DNA from: Telluribacter roseus
Lineage (GTDB): Bacteria; Bacteroidota; Bacteroidia; Cytophagales; Spirosomataceae
Reading direction: 5' to 3'
Assembly: GCF_017355915.2 (NCBI RefSeq)
Contig: NZ_JAFEUV020000010.1
Location: 62,001-126,000, forward strand
DNA length: 64,000 nucleotides
The notes beneath the pieces are model-generated. The model made no database searches, had not been told where the DNA came from, and saw nothing but the letters and a program-made list of their open reading frames with translations. This document shows, in pieces, positions 9,401-18,372 of the stretch. The position numbers were made by a program, and so were the translations under genes. Every line of letters starts with the position of its first letter. Position 1 is the stretch's first letter.

Positions 9401-10771
9401 CTATACCAACTTGGGATCGGGACGTTTCCAGGGTTGACGGTACGGACGCGCCAGCAACTTGGTAGCCTCCGGATCACCCACCACAATGCGTTTCTGCTGA
9501 TCGTATACCATTGGACGTCCCGTCTGCATGGACATGTTTGCCAGGATACAGCTGGCCGTAGAAATATGCCCCTCCTGGATATCCGCGATGGGACGTTTGC
9601 TATTTTCAATGGCCGAAAGGAAATCCAGCATGTGCAGACGTGTAGCCGGAGCGGCGTTCAGTTCGATTCGCTCCTCGGTCAAATCCTCAGGGTACTTCTC
9701 TTTTTCGTACACCACATCCTTATGGATGCGCTTAGCGTCTTTATCTAAAGGAATGAAGTCATACTGCATGGTACTGCCCCAGAGGGTACCTTTTTCGCCG
9801 TAGAGGGTGAATGACCACGGGTACTCCGGATTGTTAGGTCCTCCCCAGGAGCGGTGCTGCCAAACGGCGTTGAGGCCGTCAAACTCAAATACAGCGGACT
9901 GGGTATCGGCGATGTTGGACTTGCCTTCTTTCTGTACGTAGATACCACCGGTAGAGCTGATCTTCTTGGGCCAGCCCAGTCCCAGCATCCAGCGCACGGT
10001 ATCCAGCATGTGTACACACATATCTCCCATGATGCCGTTGCCGTATTCATTGAAGGTACGCCACCAGCGAATGTGCGGCGATCCATCGTACGGGCGCATC
10101 GGCGCTGGGCCGGTCCACATTTCGTAGTCGAGGTGGGCGGGTACGGCCTCCACAGGAGGATTACCATTGGCCCGCATATGGAAGTAGCAGCACATCTCCA
10201 CGTGCGATACTTTCCCCAGTAGTCCGGCGTCTACGATATTCTTCTTGGCGTCAATCAGGTGAGGGGTACTCTTACGCTGGGTACCTACCTGTACTACTTT
10301 ATTGTACTTACGGGCGGCGGCTACCATGGCCTCGCCTTCCAGTACATCCACGCTGATGGGTTTCTGTACGTACACGTGGGATCCGGCCTTCACGGCATCG
10401 ATCATCTGCAGAGCGTGCCAGTGGTCGGGGGTACCTATAAGTACGATATCCATCTGGTTGTCGGCGAGCATCTTGCGGTAGTCGCCGTAGAGACGTGGTA
10501 CTTTACCTGATTTCTGCCGCTGACTTACCAGCTTGCCGGCCTCATTGAGCATATTTTTGTCTACGTCACACAGAGCTACTACCTCTACGGGTGCTACCTG
10601 GATGAGGCGAAACAGGTCACTCTTGCCGTACCAGCCCGTACCAATCAGTCCGACACGATACGGCTTAGGTGGGTTGATAAGGTCCATGCCCTGGGCCCCG
10701 AAGGCGGTAAGAGCTAGCGTAGCCGTGGCTCCCTGAAGAAACTGCCGACGGTTGATATTGAAGATATGCAT
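9401..10771 (-). CDS. Gfo/Idh/MocA family oxidoreductase (full-length)
   Basis: NAD(P)-dependent sugar oxidoreductase of 456 residues. It starts MHIFNINRRQFLQGATAT, a twin-arginine-like leader, followed by the Rossmann motif GLIGTGWYGKSD near residue 40 and the catalytic-lysine region YVQKPISVD near 133. The C-terminal substrate domain has TGPAPMRPYDGSPH and GNGIMGDMCVHMLD. It is the first gene of the minus-strand cluster that continues with the cytochrome dehydrogenase 52 bp downstream. It is a close paralog of the truncated gene at 1-1296. Confidence 0.93.
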   Translation of the reverse strand: MHIFNINRRQFLQGATATLALTAFGAQGMDLINPPKPYRVGLIGTGWYGKSDLFRLIQVAPVEVVALCDVDKNMLNEAGKLVSQRQKSGKVPRLYGDYRKMLADNQMDIVLIGTPDHWHALQMIDAVKAGSHVYVQKPISVDVLEGEAMVAAARKYNKVVQVGTQRKSTPHLIDAKKNIVDAGLLGKVSHVEMCCYFHMRANGNPPVEAVPAHLDYEMWTGPAPMRPYDGSPHIRWWRTFNEYGNGIMGDMCVHMLDTVRWMLGLGWPKKISSTGGIYVQKEGKSNIADTQSAVFEFDGLNAVWQHRSWGGPNNPEYPWSFTLYGEKGTLWGSTMQYDFIPLDKDAKRIHKDVVYEKEKYPEDLTEERIELNAAPATRLHMLDFLSAIENSKRPIADIQEGHISTASCILANMSMQTGRPMVYDQQKRIVVGDPEATKLLARPYRQPWKRPDPKLV

Positions 10772-10977
10772 GCGTATTGTACGATTAGGAAGTAGTTGAA
10801 CAGTTTTGTATTGCTATGTTAGGTTTTAACACAGAATAAAGCCTGGGCTGCCCCGTAAATACTCCTAAACGTTCAATTAATATTACAATACCTTATTCTT
10901 AAGGGTACGTAAACGATCCCTAATTAACCACTGGCTGGCATAGCCCCATCGGTAGTAATCCATCTGCCTGCACCGGG

Positions 10978-12516
10978 TTACTTTTGCTCCCTACGTATAG
11001 CCAGAGCTATATCAGTACGTACAGCAGGCAGCTCAATAATCAGACTCGCCCCTTTTGATTCAACTTTCCACTCCATCTGCAAACGTGCCTCACGGGTATC
11101 CCAGGCTGCTACGGTGTAGGTACCTGCTTCCATAGCCGGTATCTCGATGGTAGCCGGTACCGGTGGGGCCTGCGGATTGAGCGTCCCGTCTTTTCTCAGG
11201 GTATCGGTACGGAGGAGCCACACCACCGCCTGCGCGCCATCGGCACTGGCAAACACCGCCATGCCGGAGGTACTTACATGTACCTGGTCACTGATATTCC
11301 TGCGGTTGAATCGACTCCACCTGACCAACTGGCTGAACCGGGCCAGACTATGCTGTGCCCGGCGCATACCGTGCGTCAGCGTGTGCGGGTGGCGGTTGGG
11401 CCAGCGCATACCTCCGCCGGCCGCTCCGGATGCCAGGTGCGCCCATTGGATGTGCGAGAAGTACTCATCATCAAAAGACTCGGGCAAGGTCACGTGCTTG
11501 TCCTTGAAGAGGTGGATAGGCCCGTGCTCACTATCAAAGAAGGGGCGGTTGTCAGGTAGGTGTTCCAGCGCCTCTTTGACCAGCCGACCAGCGACGATGG
11601 CCGAGTCTACCGTATTTTTGGGGTAGTTGATGGTAGTATTATCGTAAAAATGGGTACTGGCAAAGTCCAGATCGGGATGGCGGAATATCACATCGGCCAC
11701 CTGCGGGTGGTCGTCCAGTACGGGACCGTACAGCGATACCGTCTGCAGGTGCGAACGGCCGTACAGCCGCTGTTCAGTACTACGCAGATGGTGGCTTAGC
11801 TCTCTGACAAAGTCATGGAAAACCTCTGTGCTGTTGTTGGCGTGGGCGGGATGTATTTCGTTCCAGAGGTCCCAGGCAAATATCACGCCGCTCCCCCCCC
11901 AGCGCTCCGTCACGTAGGTGAGCCGGCCCTTGATGAAGTTCAGCGTACTGGGACACAGCAGCCAGCGTGACCTCCGGCTGCAGGGGCCGCCGTTCTTGCG
12001 GTTGTAAGGATGGTGCTTCCAGCGAATCCACATCCAGAAAGTATCGAAGGGAGTCAGCAGGACCCGAATGCCATATTTAGCACATAACGCAAACAGATCG
12101 TCCCACAGCCTGATCATATTGGGAGCAAAAGTACCGGCCGGCCGCTCAAAGTACCGGTGCTCGGTCTGGGCGTACTCCAGCATGAAGCGCAGGCAGGTCA
12201 CCTGGTGCTCGGCAAGCCAGGCTAGGTGACCTTCTACCTGCTTCAGGTCCTTCCGGCGAAACAGATTCGCAAAATCCGGCCAGGTAATGGCGTCGTTCTG
12301 TCCGATGGGAGTCCAGTCTTCTCCCTGCTCCGTCTCAAAGTAGGGAGCCTGCGGAGCCCGTTGTATCCACGGCAGATCATAGCCTCCAGACCACTGGCTA
12401 TTGCTACGCTTTACCTCCGGCACAGTAGCCGGCGTCGTATGAGACTTGTTATGGCGACTTTCGGTTGTATCAATTTGTCTAGGGTACTGCTGGGCGCTTT
12501 CCTCTCGTAATTCCAT
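10978..12516 (-). CDS. Glycoside hydrolase family 5-like (cellulase/mannanase fold)
   Basis: A 512-residue TIM-barrel hydrolase. The acid/base Asn-Glu pair is seen in FAWDLWNEIHPAH near residue 222 and the nucleophile Glu in FFDSEHGPIH near residue 335, the usual clan GH-A arrangement. A C-terminal beta domain (roughly 400-512) follows the barrel. No signal peptide is evident at the ATG at 12514-12516 and the first 40 residues are low in hydrophobicity, so the protein may be cytoplasmic or the start may be misplaced. It lies upstream of the sugar oxidation cluster with a 206-bp gap, so it may feed it with monosaccharide. Substrate is inference only. Confidence 0.82.
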   Translation of the reverse strand: MELREESAQQYPRQIDTTESRHNKSHTTPATVPEVKRSNSQWSGGYDLPWIQRAPQAPYFETEQGEDWTPIGQNDAITWPDFANLFRRKDLKQVEGHLAWLAEHQVTCLRFMLEYAQTEHRYFERPAGTFAPNMIRLWDDLFALCAKYGIRVLLTPFDTFWMWIRWKHHPYNRKNGGPCSRRSRWLLCPSTLNFIKGRLTYVTERWGGSGVIFAWDLWNEIHPAHANNSTEVFHDFVRELSHHLRSTEQRLYGRSHLQTVSLYGPVLDDHPQVADVIFRHPDLDFASTHFYDNTTINYPKNTVDSAIVAGRLVKEALEHLPDNRPFFDSEHGPIHLFKDKHVTLPESFDDEYFSHIQWAHLASGAAGGGMRWPNRHPHTLTHGMRRAQHSLARFSQLVRWSRFNRRNISDQVHVSTSGMAVFASADGAQAVVWLLRTDTLRKDGTLNPQAPPVPATIEIPAMEAGTYTVAAWDTREARLQMEWKVESKGASLIIELPAVRTDIALAIRREQK

Positions 12517-12700
12517 TCTATGCTCGATCCCAATGTGGCCGTACGGCCTTTTACTTTAATTCCTGGCTCACAGGCTGCTGCTGCTGCTCCTATTGAACCT
12601 CGAAAATAAAAGATGGTTTAGTATCCCAACAAATATAATTTTTCACGCCATTACTCGGCACATAACAGCCTATCTTGCCTACTTCCCCCGAGTTAGCTCC

Positions 12701-13114
12701 TCATGATTTCTGAACCTTGAGCCGTATCTCGTTGAGCAATGGCACGGTCGCTGGCTTGGAGATGAAATCTAGCACGCAGGGGTAGTGAGCTACTTTAGCT
12801 CTGTCGGCCGGATTGATGGATGAAGAAATAATAATGACCTGGGTAGCCGGAAAAGCCGGAAGGTACTTGCTGACCCAGGTATCGAGTAGTTCCCAACCAT
12901 CCATGATAGGCATCACCAGGTCGATGAACAAAAGTTCGGGATATAAGGGAGATATGGCTGGTAGCTTGAGCAGTAGTTGCTCATAAAAATCCAGTACCTG
13001 TTGCCCGCTGGTGGCAAAGAGCACTTCCTTCGCAAAAGCGGCTTTCTTGTTTACGAGGTTGAATAGCGACTGGGCAGTGCTGTCATCATCCACGTAAAGT
13101 ATCTGATTGATCAT
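12701..13114 (-). CDS. Single-domain response regulator
   Basis: A 137-residue CheY-like receiver with no output domain. It shows the acidic pocket YVDDDS at residues 7-12, the phosphoacceptor Asp in LLFIDLVMPIMDGWE near residue 67, the Ser/Thr switch in IIISSS near 96 and the Lys in FISKPA near 120. No histidine kinase is adjacent. Family members of this size often act as phosphorelay intermediates or bind hybrid kinases. Confidence 0.9.
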   Translation of the reverse strand: MINQILYVDDDSTAQSLFNLVNKKAAFAKEVLFATSGQQVLDFYEQLLLKLPAISPLYPELLFIDLVMPIMDGWELLDTWVSKYLPAFPATQVIIISSSINPADRAKVAHYPCVLDFISKPATVPLLNEIRLKVQKS

Positions 13115-13502
13115 TGGGTTTACGTACTTTTCTGTAAGGGTTTATGTGTATTTACTGCCTCTCTACCCTTCAACGAAACAAAGCCGGATTTCGTAAATTG
13201 TAAAAATGTCACTTCGTAAATGGTCAAACAATGCGTCCCAGCCCCCTTTCGATCAATGATACATTACAGTGCAACTTCCTGAAGTAGTTGTAGATAAATA
13301 TTAGGGGAAAGTCGATTCTGTCCAAAAAATTTTATTTAACGGTACGCGCACCCATTACTGCTATGCTTATACGACAGCCCGTACGTACTGGTACTATAGA
13401 GATAAGAGATTCAGCAACAGCAGAAATTTCTACCGACAAGTATTCCAAGTTACCTTTGGTTTCAGTATTTTTGGTGTTCGTAACGTACACCTAGTAAACC
13501 CC
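13115..13502. other. Intergenic region, no gene recognised
   Basis: This 388-bp gap separates the divergent response-regulator gene and a small membrane protein gene and presumably holds their promoters. It contains the 20-base string AAAAAATTTTATTTAACGGT at 13324-13343, which occurs again at 60622-60641 in another intergenic region. Confidence 0.5.
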
Positions 13503-13721
13503 ATGAACGAGTACCACTCCTCTTTGCATTTACCTATTAAGTTTATTTTGTCTCTGGCAGCTGTGTTTCTGATTATCCGCGTGGTCTGCTGGTTCCAGAA
13601 TATTCACCTGCACGCATTAGCTCCCATCGTGGATGGCTATGTACTGTTTGTGGCGGGTCTGCTTTTAGCGCACTACGTCGACGACTACTTCGGCTTTATT
13701 CCCAGAGTTAGTAAGAAGTAG
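13503..13721 (+). CDS. Small two-span membrane protein, hypothetical
   Basis: A 72-residue protein with two clear hydrophobic segments (about residues 13-30 and 44-60) and a short basic tail. I do not recognise a family. Its ATG follows a long intergenic stretch, and its 3' end overlaps the convergent kptA by 14 bp. The strong membrane-protein pattern and lack of an alternative gene on this stretch support it as real. Confidence 0.6.
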   Translation: MNEYHSSLHLPIKFILSLAAVFLIIRVVCWFQNIHLHALAPIVDGYVLFVAGLLLAHYVDDYFGFIPRVSKK

Positions 13722-14262
13722 GCTGGAGGTACCTGGGTGGTACCTCTTCGGTCAGCCACACACCGTTGGCTGACTGGTAGAACGTGTACCCATCCCGGTA
13801 CATCTGTCCGGCCTGTACCGTATAGACAAAGGGTTTTCCATGGCGCCTCCCTACGCTGACGGCCGTATCTACATCCGGACTCAGGTGTACGTGGTGGCGC
13901 TTCTGCTTTATTAGCCCCTGTACTTTGATGGAGTCCACCACCCGCAGGGCAGTACCGTGGTACAGTATCTCCGGTGGCTGCTTGGCCTGGTACCCCAGCT
14001 CTACCGACACAGAATGCCCCTGATTAGCCCGGATCATATCCCCTCTCTCGTTAAAGGCAAACCGCTTTTTATTATTGGTTTCCACCACCTCTTGCAGCAC
14101 ATCAGGGCTTAGCTGTACTCCGGCCGCCCCGGCCTTACGGATCAATTCCTGAACGTCCGTCCAGCCGTTCTCATCCAGGCTTATACCGATCTTGTCGGGC
14201 CGGTGCCTGAGTACCAGGCTCAGGAACTTACTGATTCGTACGGTTTCTTCGTTGCTGAGCAT
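13708..14262 (-). CDS. kptA: RNA 2'-phosphotransferase KptA/Tpt1
   Basis: A 184-residue Tpt1/KptA enzyme, the usual length. Family members transfer a 2'-phosphate from RNA to NAD+, giving ADP-ribose 1''-2'' cyclic phosphate. Motifs are SKFLSLVLRHRPDKIG at residues 11-26, the winged-helix region GWTDVQELI, YHGTALRVVDSI near 100, and KRHHVHLSPD near 121, carrying the Arg-His-Arg-type active-site residues. Bacterial KptA rarely has a known RNA substrate. It is monocistronic here. Confidence 0.94.
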   Translation of the reverse strand: MLSNEETVRISKFLSLVLRHRPDKIGISLDENGWTDVQELIRKAGAAGVQLSPDVLQEVVETNNKKRFAFNERGDMIRANQGHSVSVELGYQAKQPPEILYHGTALRVVDSIKVQGLIKQKRHHVHLSPDVDTAVSVGRRHGKPFVYTVQAGQMYRDGYTFYQSANGVWLTEEVPPRYLQPTSY

Positions 14263-14505
14263 TTGTTCACCTGGTTATTTTTCTGTCACACATTATTCTT
14301 TCTGCCGTAAATAATCCGTACCAACAGCATAACGCCTTACCTCAAAAACTCATTAAGGATATAAGTTTGAAATATCAGTTACATTGTGTAACTTTCTCCT
14401 ACTTAGGCAATTCTTCACTTCATCTTCAAGGTAAGGACCTCCTTTTAGAACTGGCACAGCAGTTCCTCCTCATCCAGCGATCCACCACCCCTTAACCATA
14501 CACCT

Positions 14506-15393
14506 ATGAAAAAATGTATACTGCTGCTCTACCTCTACTCACTGTCCGCGCTCTCGTACGCCCAGGACAAAGAGGCTCAATTTTATAAGGATCAACTGGC
14601 CGAATACAACCACTGGCTCTCAGACACCCAACTTTCGGCCTATTTGAAAATTGATAGTCTATCCCACCAGCAAAAAGGCGACACCCTGGTGCTAACGCTG
14701 GTCTCAAACTACCTTACATTGGATTCCCTTTCTACTGCCTGGAATGCCACTAACAATTTTTTGCTTAGTGACAGGCGGATTTCTCTGGCGGAAGTGCTTC
14801 ACCAGCAGGGGGCTTTTCTTTTTGACCTATCACCTCAGCACCTGCGGTTTGAAATTTTAGGAGCATACCAGGTACCATTGGGCCAGATAGTCTACACGGA
14901 GCGGGCCAGAATGCTTAAAAATGTTACCATGAGCGGCAAACCTATTGTGATTGCCGTACAGGAGCTTCGGCTACCTTCAGCCTACAAGCGGATCACCCTC
15001 AGTGGCAAGCAGCTGGTCAAAGCCGTGACTCAGACGCTGGCTCAGGAGCTGAAGCAATACTACAGCAGCAAGCCTTCCTCCTGGTTTTATAGTGTCAAGG
15101 TAGATACCACACGTACCTTTTATAACTCGCTCATCTACCGGGTTACCTGCCTCAAAAATGAAATCATCAACGAAGACTACTTCGAAGCCATCGAATTAGC
15201 TGTGGATGTGGCCCAGCAGGCCAACAACTCGGTGGAGGTAAGGCTGGCTGTACGCGGCAAGTACTGCGGGGGGCTCCTCTGCCCCGAACAGCGGGACAAG
15301 TTCTACTACAGCATGGACGGCAAGTACGACGGGCACGTGAATGCCTACGCCGGACTGATGGAAAAACGAATCGAACAATGGCTTTCTCAATAA
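14506..15393 (+). CDS. Secreted hypothetical protein
   Basis: A 295-residue protein with a clear signal peptide (MKKCILLLYLYSLSALSYAQ), so it is periplasmic or outer-membrane facing. I recognise no conserved domain. The central part is mixed alpha/beta and there is a CGGLLCPEQ segment with two cysteines near residue 250. It is followed after 10 bp by a membrane protein and then by a secreted TPR-caspase protein, so the three are probably one operon. Confidence 0.75.
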   Translation: MKKCILLLYLYSLSALSYAQDKEAQFYKDQLAEYNHWLSDTQLSAYLKIDSLSHQQKGDTLVLTLVSNYLTLDSLSTAWNATNNFLLSDRRISLAEVLHQQGAFLFDLSPQHLRFEILGAYQVPLGQIVYTERARMLKNVTMSGKPIVIAVQELRLPSAYKRITLSGKQLVKAVTQTLAQELKQYYSSKPSSWFYSVKVDTTRTFYNSLIYRVTCLKNEIINEDYFEAIELAVDVAQQANNSVEVRLAVRGKYCGGLLCPEQRDKFYYSMDGKYDGHVNAYAGLMEKRIEQWLSQ

Positions 15394-15403
15394 CACATAG
15401 CCC

Positions 15404-15847
15404 ATGCTGATCAGTCAACTCCAACAGCGCATTGCTAAGCAGATCGTCCTGGGATACCTGTCCCTGATCGTTCTGACCATCGTCCTGTACACGTTTGCCG
15501 GCATCATTGACGACGAGCTTACCTCGCTGCTCACTACGCTTTCTGCCATTTCTGCCTTGTACATTGCGCCTCTGTTTCAGTTTTTTAGTCAGAGCCTGCG
15601 CAGTGTCGACGTACCGGCACCCGCCCCCCCGCCCCTGCCCGACACCGACAACCTGGCGGTAAGGCTGGTGAAACTGGTCATTCCTGCCCACTTCATTCTG
15701 GTCGGGACACTCATTTTCATCAAGGCTCTGAATCTGATAAGCTTTAAAGAAATGAACATCTTCCTGGGATTCATCGAAACCACATTCGGGACCTACATGA
15801 GCTTTGTAGTAGTTGCCTTATTCAAACTGGAAAAACATGAAACGTAA
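15404..15847 (+). CDS. Multi-span membrane protein, hypothetical
   Basis: A 147-residue protein with about four hydrophobic segments and a proline-rich linker (APAPPPLP) near residue 70. No family is recognised. It begins 10 bp after the secreted protein and its last 11 bp overlap the start of the caspase-family gene, which implies translational coupling. Confidence 0.75.
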   Translation: MLISQLQQRIAKQIVLGYLSLIVLTIVLYTFAGIIDDELTSLLTTLSAISALYIAPLFQFFSQSLRSVDVPAPAPPPLPDTDNLAVRLVKLVIPAHFILVGTLIFIKALNLISFKEMNIFLGFIETTFGTYMSFVVVALFKLEKHET

Positions 15848-17219
15848 CCTTTACTTCACCACCATTCTGGTAGCCGCCTGGACAGCCACCTCCTGGGCCC
15901 AGACTGCCGACGAGTACTACGCCGCAGGCTACGACAAAATGAACACCAAAGACTACGCCGATGCCACCATGGCCTTTACGCAGGCCATTTCGCTTACTCC
16001 GTATGACGCGCTGGCCTATATGAACCGGGGCAACTGCCTCTACAATCTTGAAAAGTACGAAGAGGCCCTGCTGGATCAGAACAAAGCCCTGGCGCTGGAT
16101 GCTGAACTGACCGAAGCTTATAATTACCGGGGGCTTTGCTACCACCGGATGGATAAGTTTGAGGAGGCTGTTCAGGACTTCTCAAAGGCAATCGAACTGG
16201 AACCAGACCAGGCTGATGTGGTAAATAACCTCGGCCTGAGTCTGCACAGTCTGGGCAGATACAAGGAAGCCATCGAGAAGTTTAGCCAGGCGGTGGTACT
16301 AATGCCTGACCTGGCCGAGGCCTACCAGAACCGAGGCCTGAGCCATGAGAAATTAGCCAATTATGAAAGCGCTACCCAAGATTATACAACCGCTTTGTCT
16401 TACAACCTAAATCTTACCTTAGCCCGCAACCGACTGGACCAGCTTGTCACTGTCCGGAGACCCAAGATCTGGATTATGGCCGTGGGAATAGATAACTATG
16501 AATCTGACCATCTGCTATCTCCCCTGCGTTTTTCAGCTTCGAATGCATTCCGGTTTAAGGATATATTCCTGTCCTCAGCATTAACCAAACCAGAAACAGT
16601 GCAGGTCCTAGTTAATAGCAAAGCTACTAAGGAAAATATACTTGAATCAATCAAAACCCACCTTTGCGATTCACTACAGGTTTACCCTGAAGATATGGTC
16701 ATCTTTTATTTCGTGGGTCACGGTACCGCCCTGGACACCACTAGCTTTGGCCTGTGTCCCTACGAATATCTAGACCCAAGTGATCTGATTAGTGAGGAGG
16801 AACTGGTAAATCAAATCAGGACCAGTCCGGCCAAAGTAAAGTTGTGTGTGATTGAAGCCTGCAAATCCAAAAACATATCTATGAGTACGCCAATACCGCC
16901 TGATCGCCTTGAGGAATACAACTCCCGACGTCAGAAGTATGATCCAAGTACTATTGTTCTTACCTCTACCAGAGTAGGCGACGTCTCCATCGAGAATCAT
17001 GATCTCGGCGGTGTCTTTTCGTACTATCTGCAGCAGGGAATGAGAGGCAAAGCCAATGGCTACGGTACAGACCTGAAAGACAACATCGTTTCTACCCGGG
17101 AGCTGTACCAGTATGTAAGAGATAATGTTAAAAAATTCTCCCGAGGCAAACAGATTCCTCAGATCAATGAGCTTGCTCTGGAAGCCGATATTCCTATCAT
17201 CCCTGTTATAGAGGAATAA
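15837..17219 (+). CDS. Secreted TPR and caspase-family (peptidase C14) protein
   Basis: About 460 residues from ATG 15837, which gives a good signal peptide (MKRNLYFTTILVAAWTATSWA); the upstream in-frame ATG at 15813 would spoil it. Residues about 22-205 are five tetratricopeptide repeats, for example YMNRGNCLYNLEKYEEAL. Residues about 215-430 form a caspase-like cysteine peptidase domain with the catalytic His in YFVGHG and Cys in VIEACKS. This implies a metacaspase-like protease working outside the cytoplasm, with TPRs for partner binding. It is the third gene of a likely operon and ends before a strong terminator. Confidence 0.88.
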   Translation: MKRNLYFTTILVAAWTATSWAQTADEYYAAGYDKMNTKDYADATMAFTQAISLTPYDALAYMNRGNCLYNLEKYEEALLDQNKALALDAELTEAYNYRGLCYHRMDKFEEAVQDFSKAIELEPDQADVVNNLGLSLHSLGRYKEAIEKFSQAVVLMPDLAEAYQNRGLSHEKLANYESATQDYTTALSYNLNLTLARNRLDQLVTVRRPKIWIMAVGIDNYESDHLLSPLRFSASNAFRFKDIFLSSALTKPETVQVLVNSKATKENILESIKTHLCDSLQVYPEDMVIFYFVGHGTALDTTSFGLCPYEYLDPSDLISEEELVNQIRTSPAKVKLCVIEACKSKNISMSTPIPPDRLEEYNSRRQKYDPSTIVLTSTRVGDVSIENHDLGGVFSYYLQQGMRGKANGYGTDLKDNIVSTRELYQYVRDNVKKFSRGKQIPQINELALEADIPIIPVIEE

Positions 17220-17262
17220 GAAATGTACCGACTTAGCTACAAACACGCTGAATAAAAACCAG

Positions 17263-17313
17263 AGATAAAAGAGAAAGCTTTTTTGCCACGGGTGCTTTCT
17301 CTTTTATCTTTTT
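17263..17313 (+). terminator. Rho-independent terminator after the TPR-caspase operon
   Basis: A perfect 16-base stem (AGATAAAAGAGAAAGC at 17263-17278 with its complement at 17294-17309) is followed by a run of five T, 44 bp after the caspase-gene stop. Confidence 0.88.
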
Positions 17314-17347
17314 GGCGATATTTACGTACACTTCATGCTCATCCTAC

Positions 17348-17965
17348 ATGGCCAAATCGTTAAAGGTACTTTTCTACGACCTCGAGACTACCGGCTTGCA
17401 CCCGGGCAAGCACGGCATTCACCAGCTTTCGGGCCGCTTGTACATCAACTGGAAACTCGTCAAGGAATTTAATTGCCACGTCAGGCCTTTTGAAGGAGAT
17501 GAGATAGACGACTACTCGCTGAAGATAGCCGGCAAAACGCGCGCCGACCTCACCAACGAGCACCACGTGCACCCGCACCTGGTGTACCGCGCCCTGATCA
17601 AGACCCTCAATATGTACTGCGACCGCTTCGACAAGCAGGACAAGTACTTCCTTGCTGGCTACAACAACGCGAGCTTCGACAACCCTTTCCTCCGTAATTT
17701 CTTCGAGAAAAACGGCGACAAGTACTTTGGTTCCTACTTCTGGTCCAGTCCCATCGACTGCTTCATCCTGGCCTCCCAGGCCCTGATGGCCCGCCGCCAC
17801 CTCATGCCCGACTTCAAGCTCAGTACCGTAGCTCAGGAGATGGGTATTCCCGTAGATGAATCCAAACTACACGATGCCCTTTACGACCTGGACTTGACTA
17901 TTTCGCTCTATAGCCAGATCACCGGTGTAAAACTCGTGAATGAGCTGGTTGGGCAGGGAAATTAA
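17348..17965 (+). CDS. 3'-5' exonuclease (DEDDh, DnaQ-like)
   Basis: A 205-residue exonuclease-fold protein. I chose ATG 17348 because the protein then opens MAKSLKVLFYDLETTGLHPG, placing the Exo I motif (Asp, Glu) at residues 11-13. Exo II is AGYNNASFDNPFL near 106 and Exo III is HDALYDLDLT near 178, giving the full DEDDh set. Such stand-alone domains trim DNA or RNA or act as proofreading subunits; the specific role is unknown. It follows a terminator and so has its own promoter. Confidence 0.88.
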   Translation: MAKSLKVLFYDLETTGLHPGKHGIHQLSGRLYINWKLVKEFNCHVRPFEGDEIDDYSLKIAGKTRADLTNEHHVHPHLVYRALIKTLNMYCDRFDKQDKYFLAGYNNASFDNPFLRNFFEKNGDKYFGSYFWSSPIDCFILASQALMARRHLMPDFKLSTVAQEMGIPVDESKLHDALYDLDLTISLYSQITGVKLVNELVGQGN

Positions 17966-18372
17966 ATATCTCACCTCTGTAGCACCTGTGTAAAATTTAT
18001 AGACAAAACAATAACCTACCCCCTAAATTGTCTACTGTATGTACACAGAAACTACTTCTGTTGATCAAGTAGCTAAATAAAGGTGTCTTTCGCCCCACGT
18101 ACAGATAACTCCTCTCTGAAATTTCAATATATACCGTCCAGGTGATTGGGTAGTATCTATTGCCAGACTGCCTCCCTCTTCTTCCGCCTCAACCACTTAA
18201 TAAAATCATTGCCACAAATCGGTTATATAACTTTGTTAAGTATAAGATATTGAGTAACTTATATGTACTTTGGCAAGCTCACCCTCCTCATCAGCTCCAG
18301 CGCCTTTCCAGACTTCGGAAGCAGCCGGGCTGCCATACTTTCTCCTGTCAGTTTTACTCAACTCTTTGCTGT
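17966..18372. other. Intergenic region, no gene recognised
   Basis: This 407-bp AT-rich gap lies between the exonuclease gene and the DUF2235 gene. An open frame extends upstream of the DUF2235 start from 18160, but the 71 extra residues look like translated non-coding sequence. No repeat or RNA gene was recognised. Confidence 0.4.

Noticed and set aside
18160..18372. Longer N-terminus of the DUF2235 protein
   Set aside because: The family start motif begins at 18373, and the extra 71 residues lack any conserved pattern.
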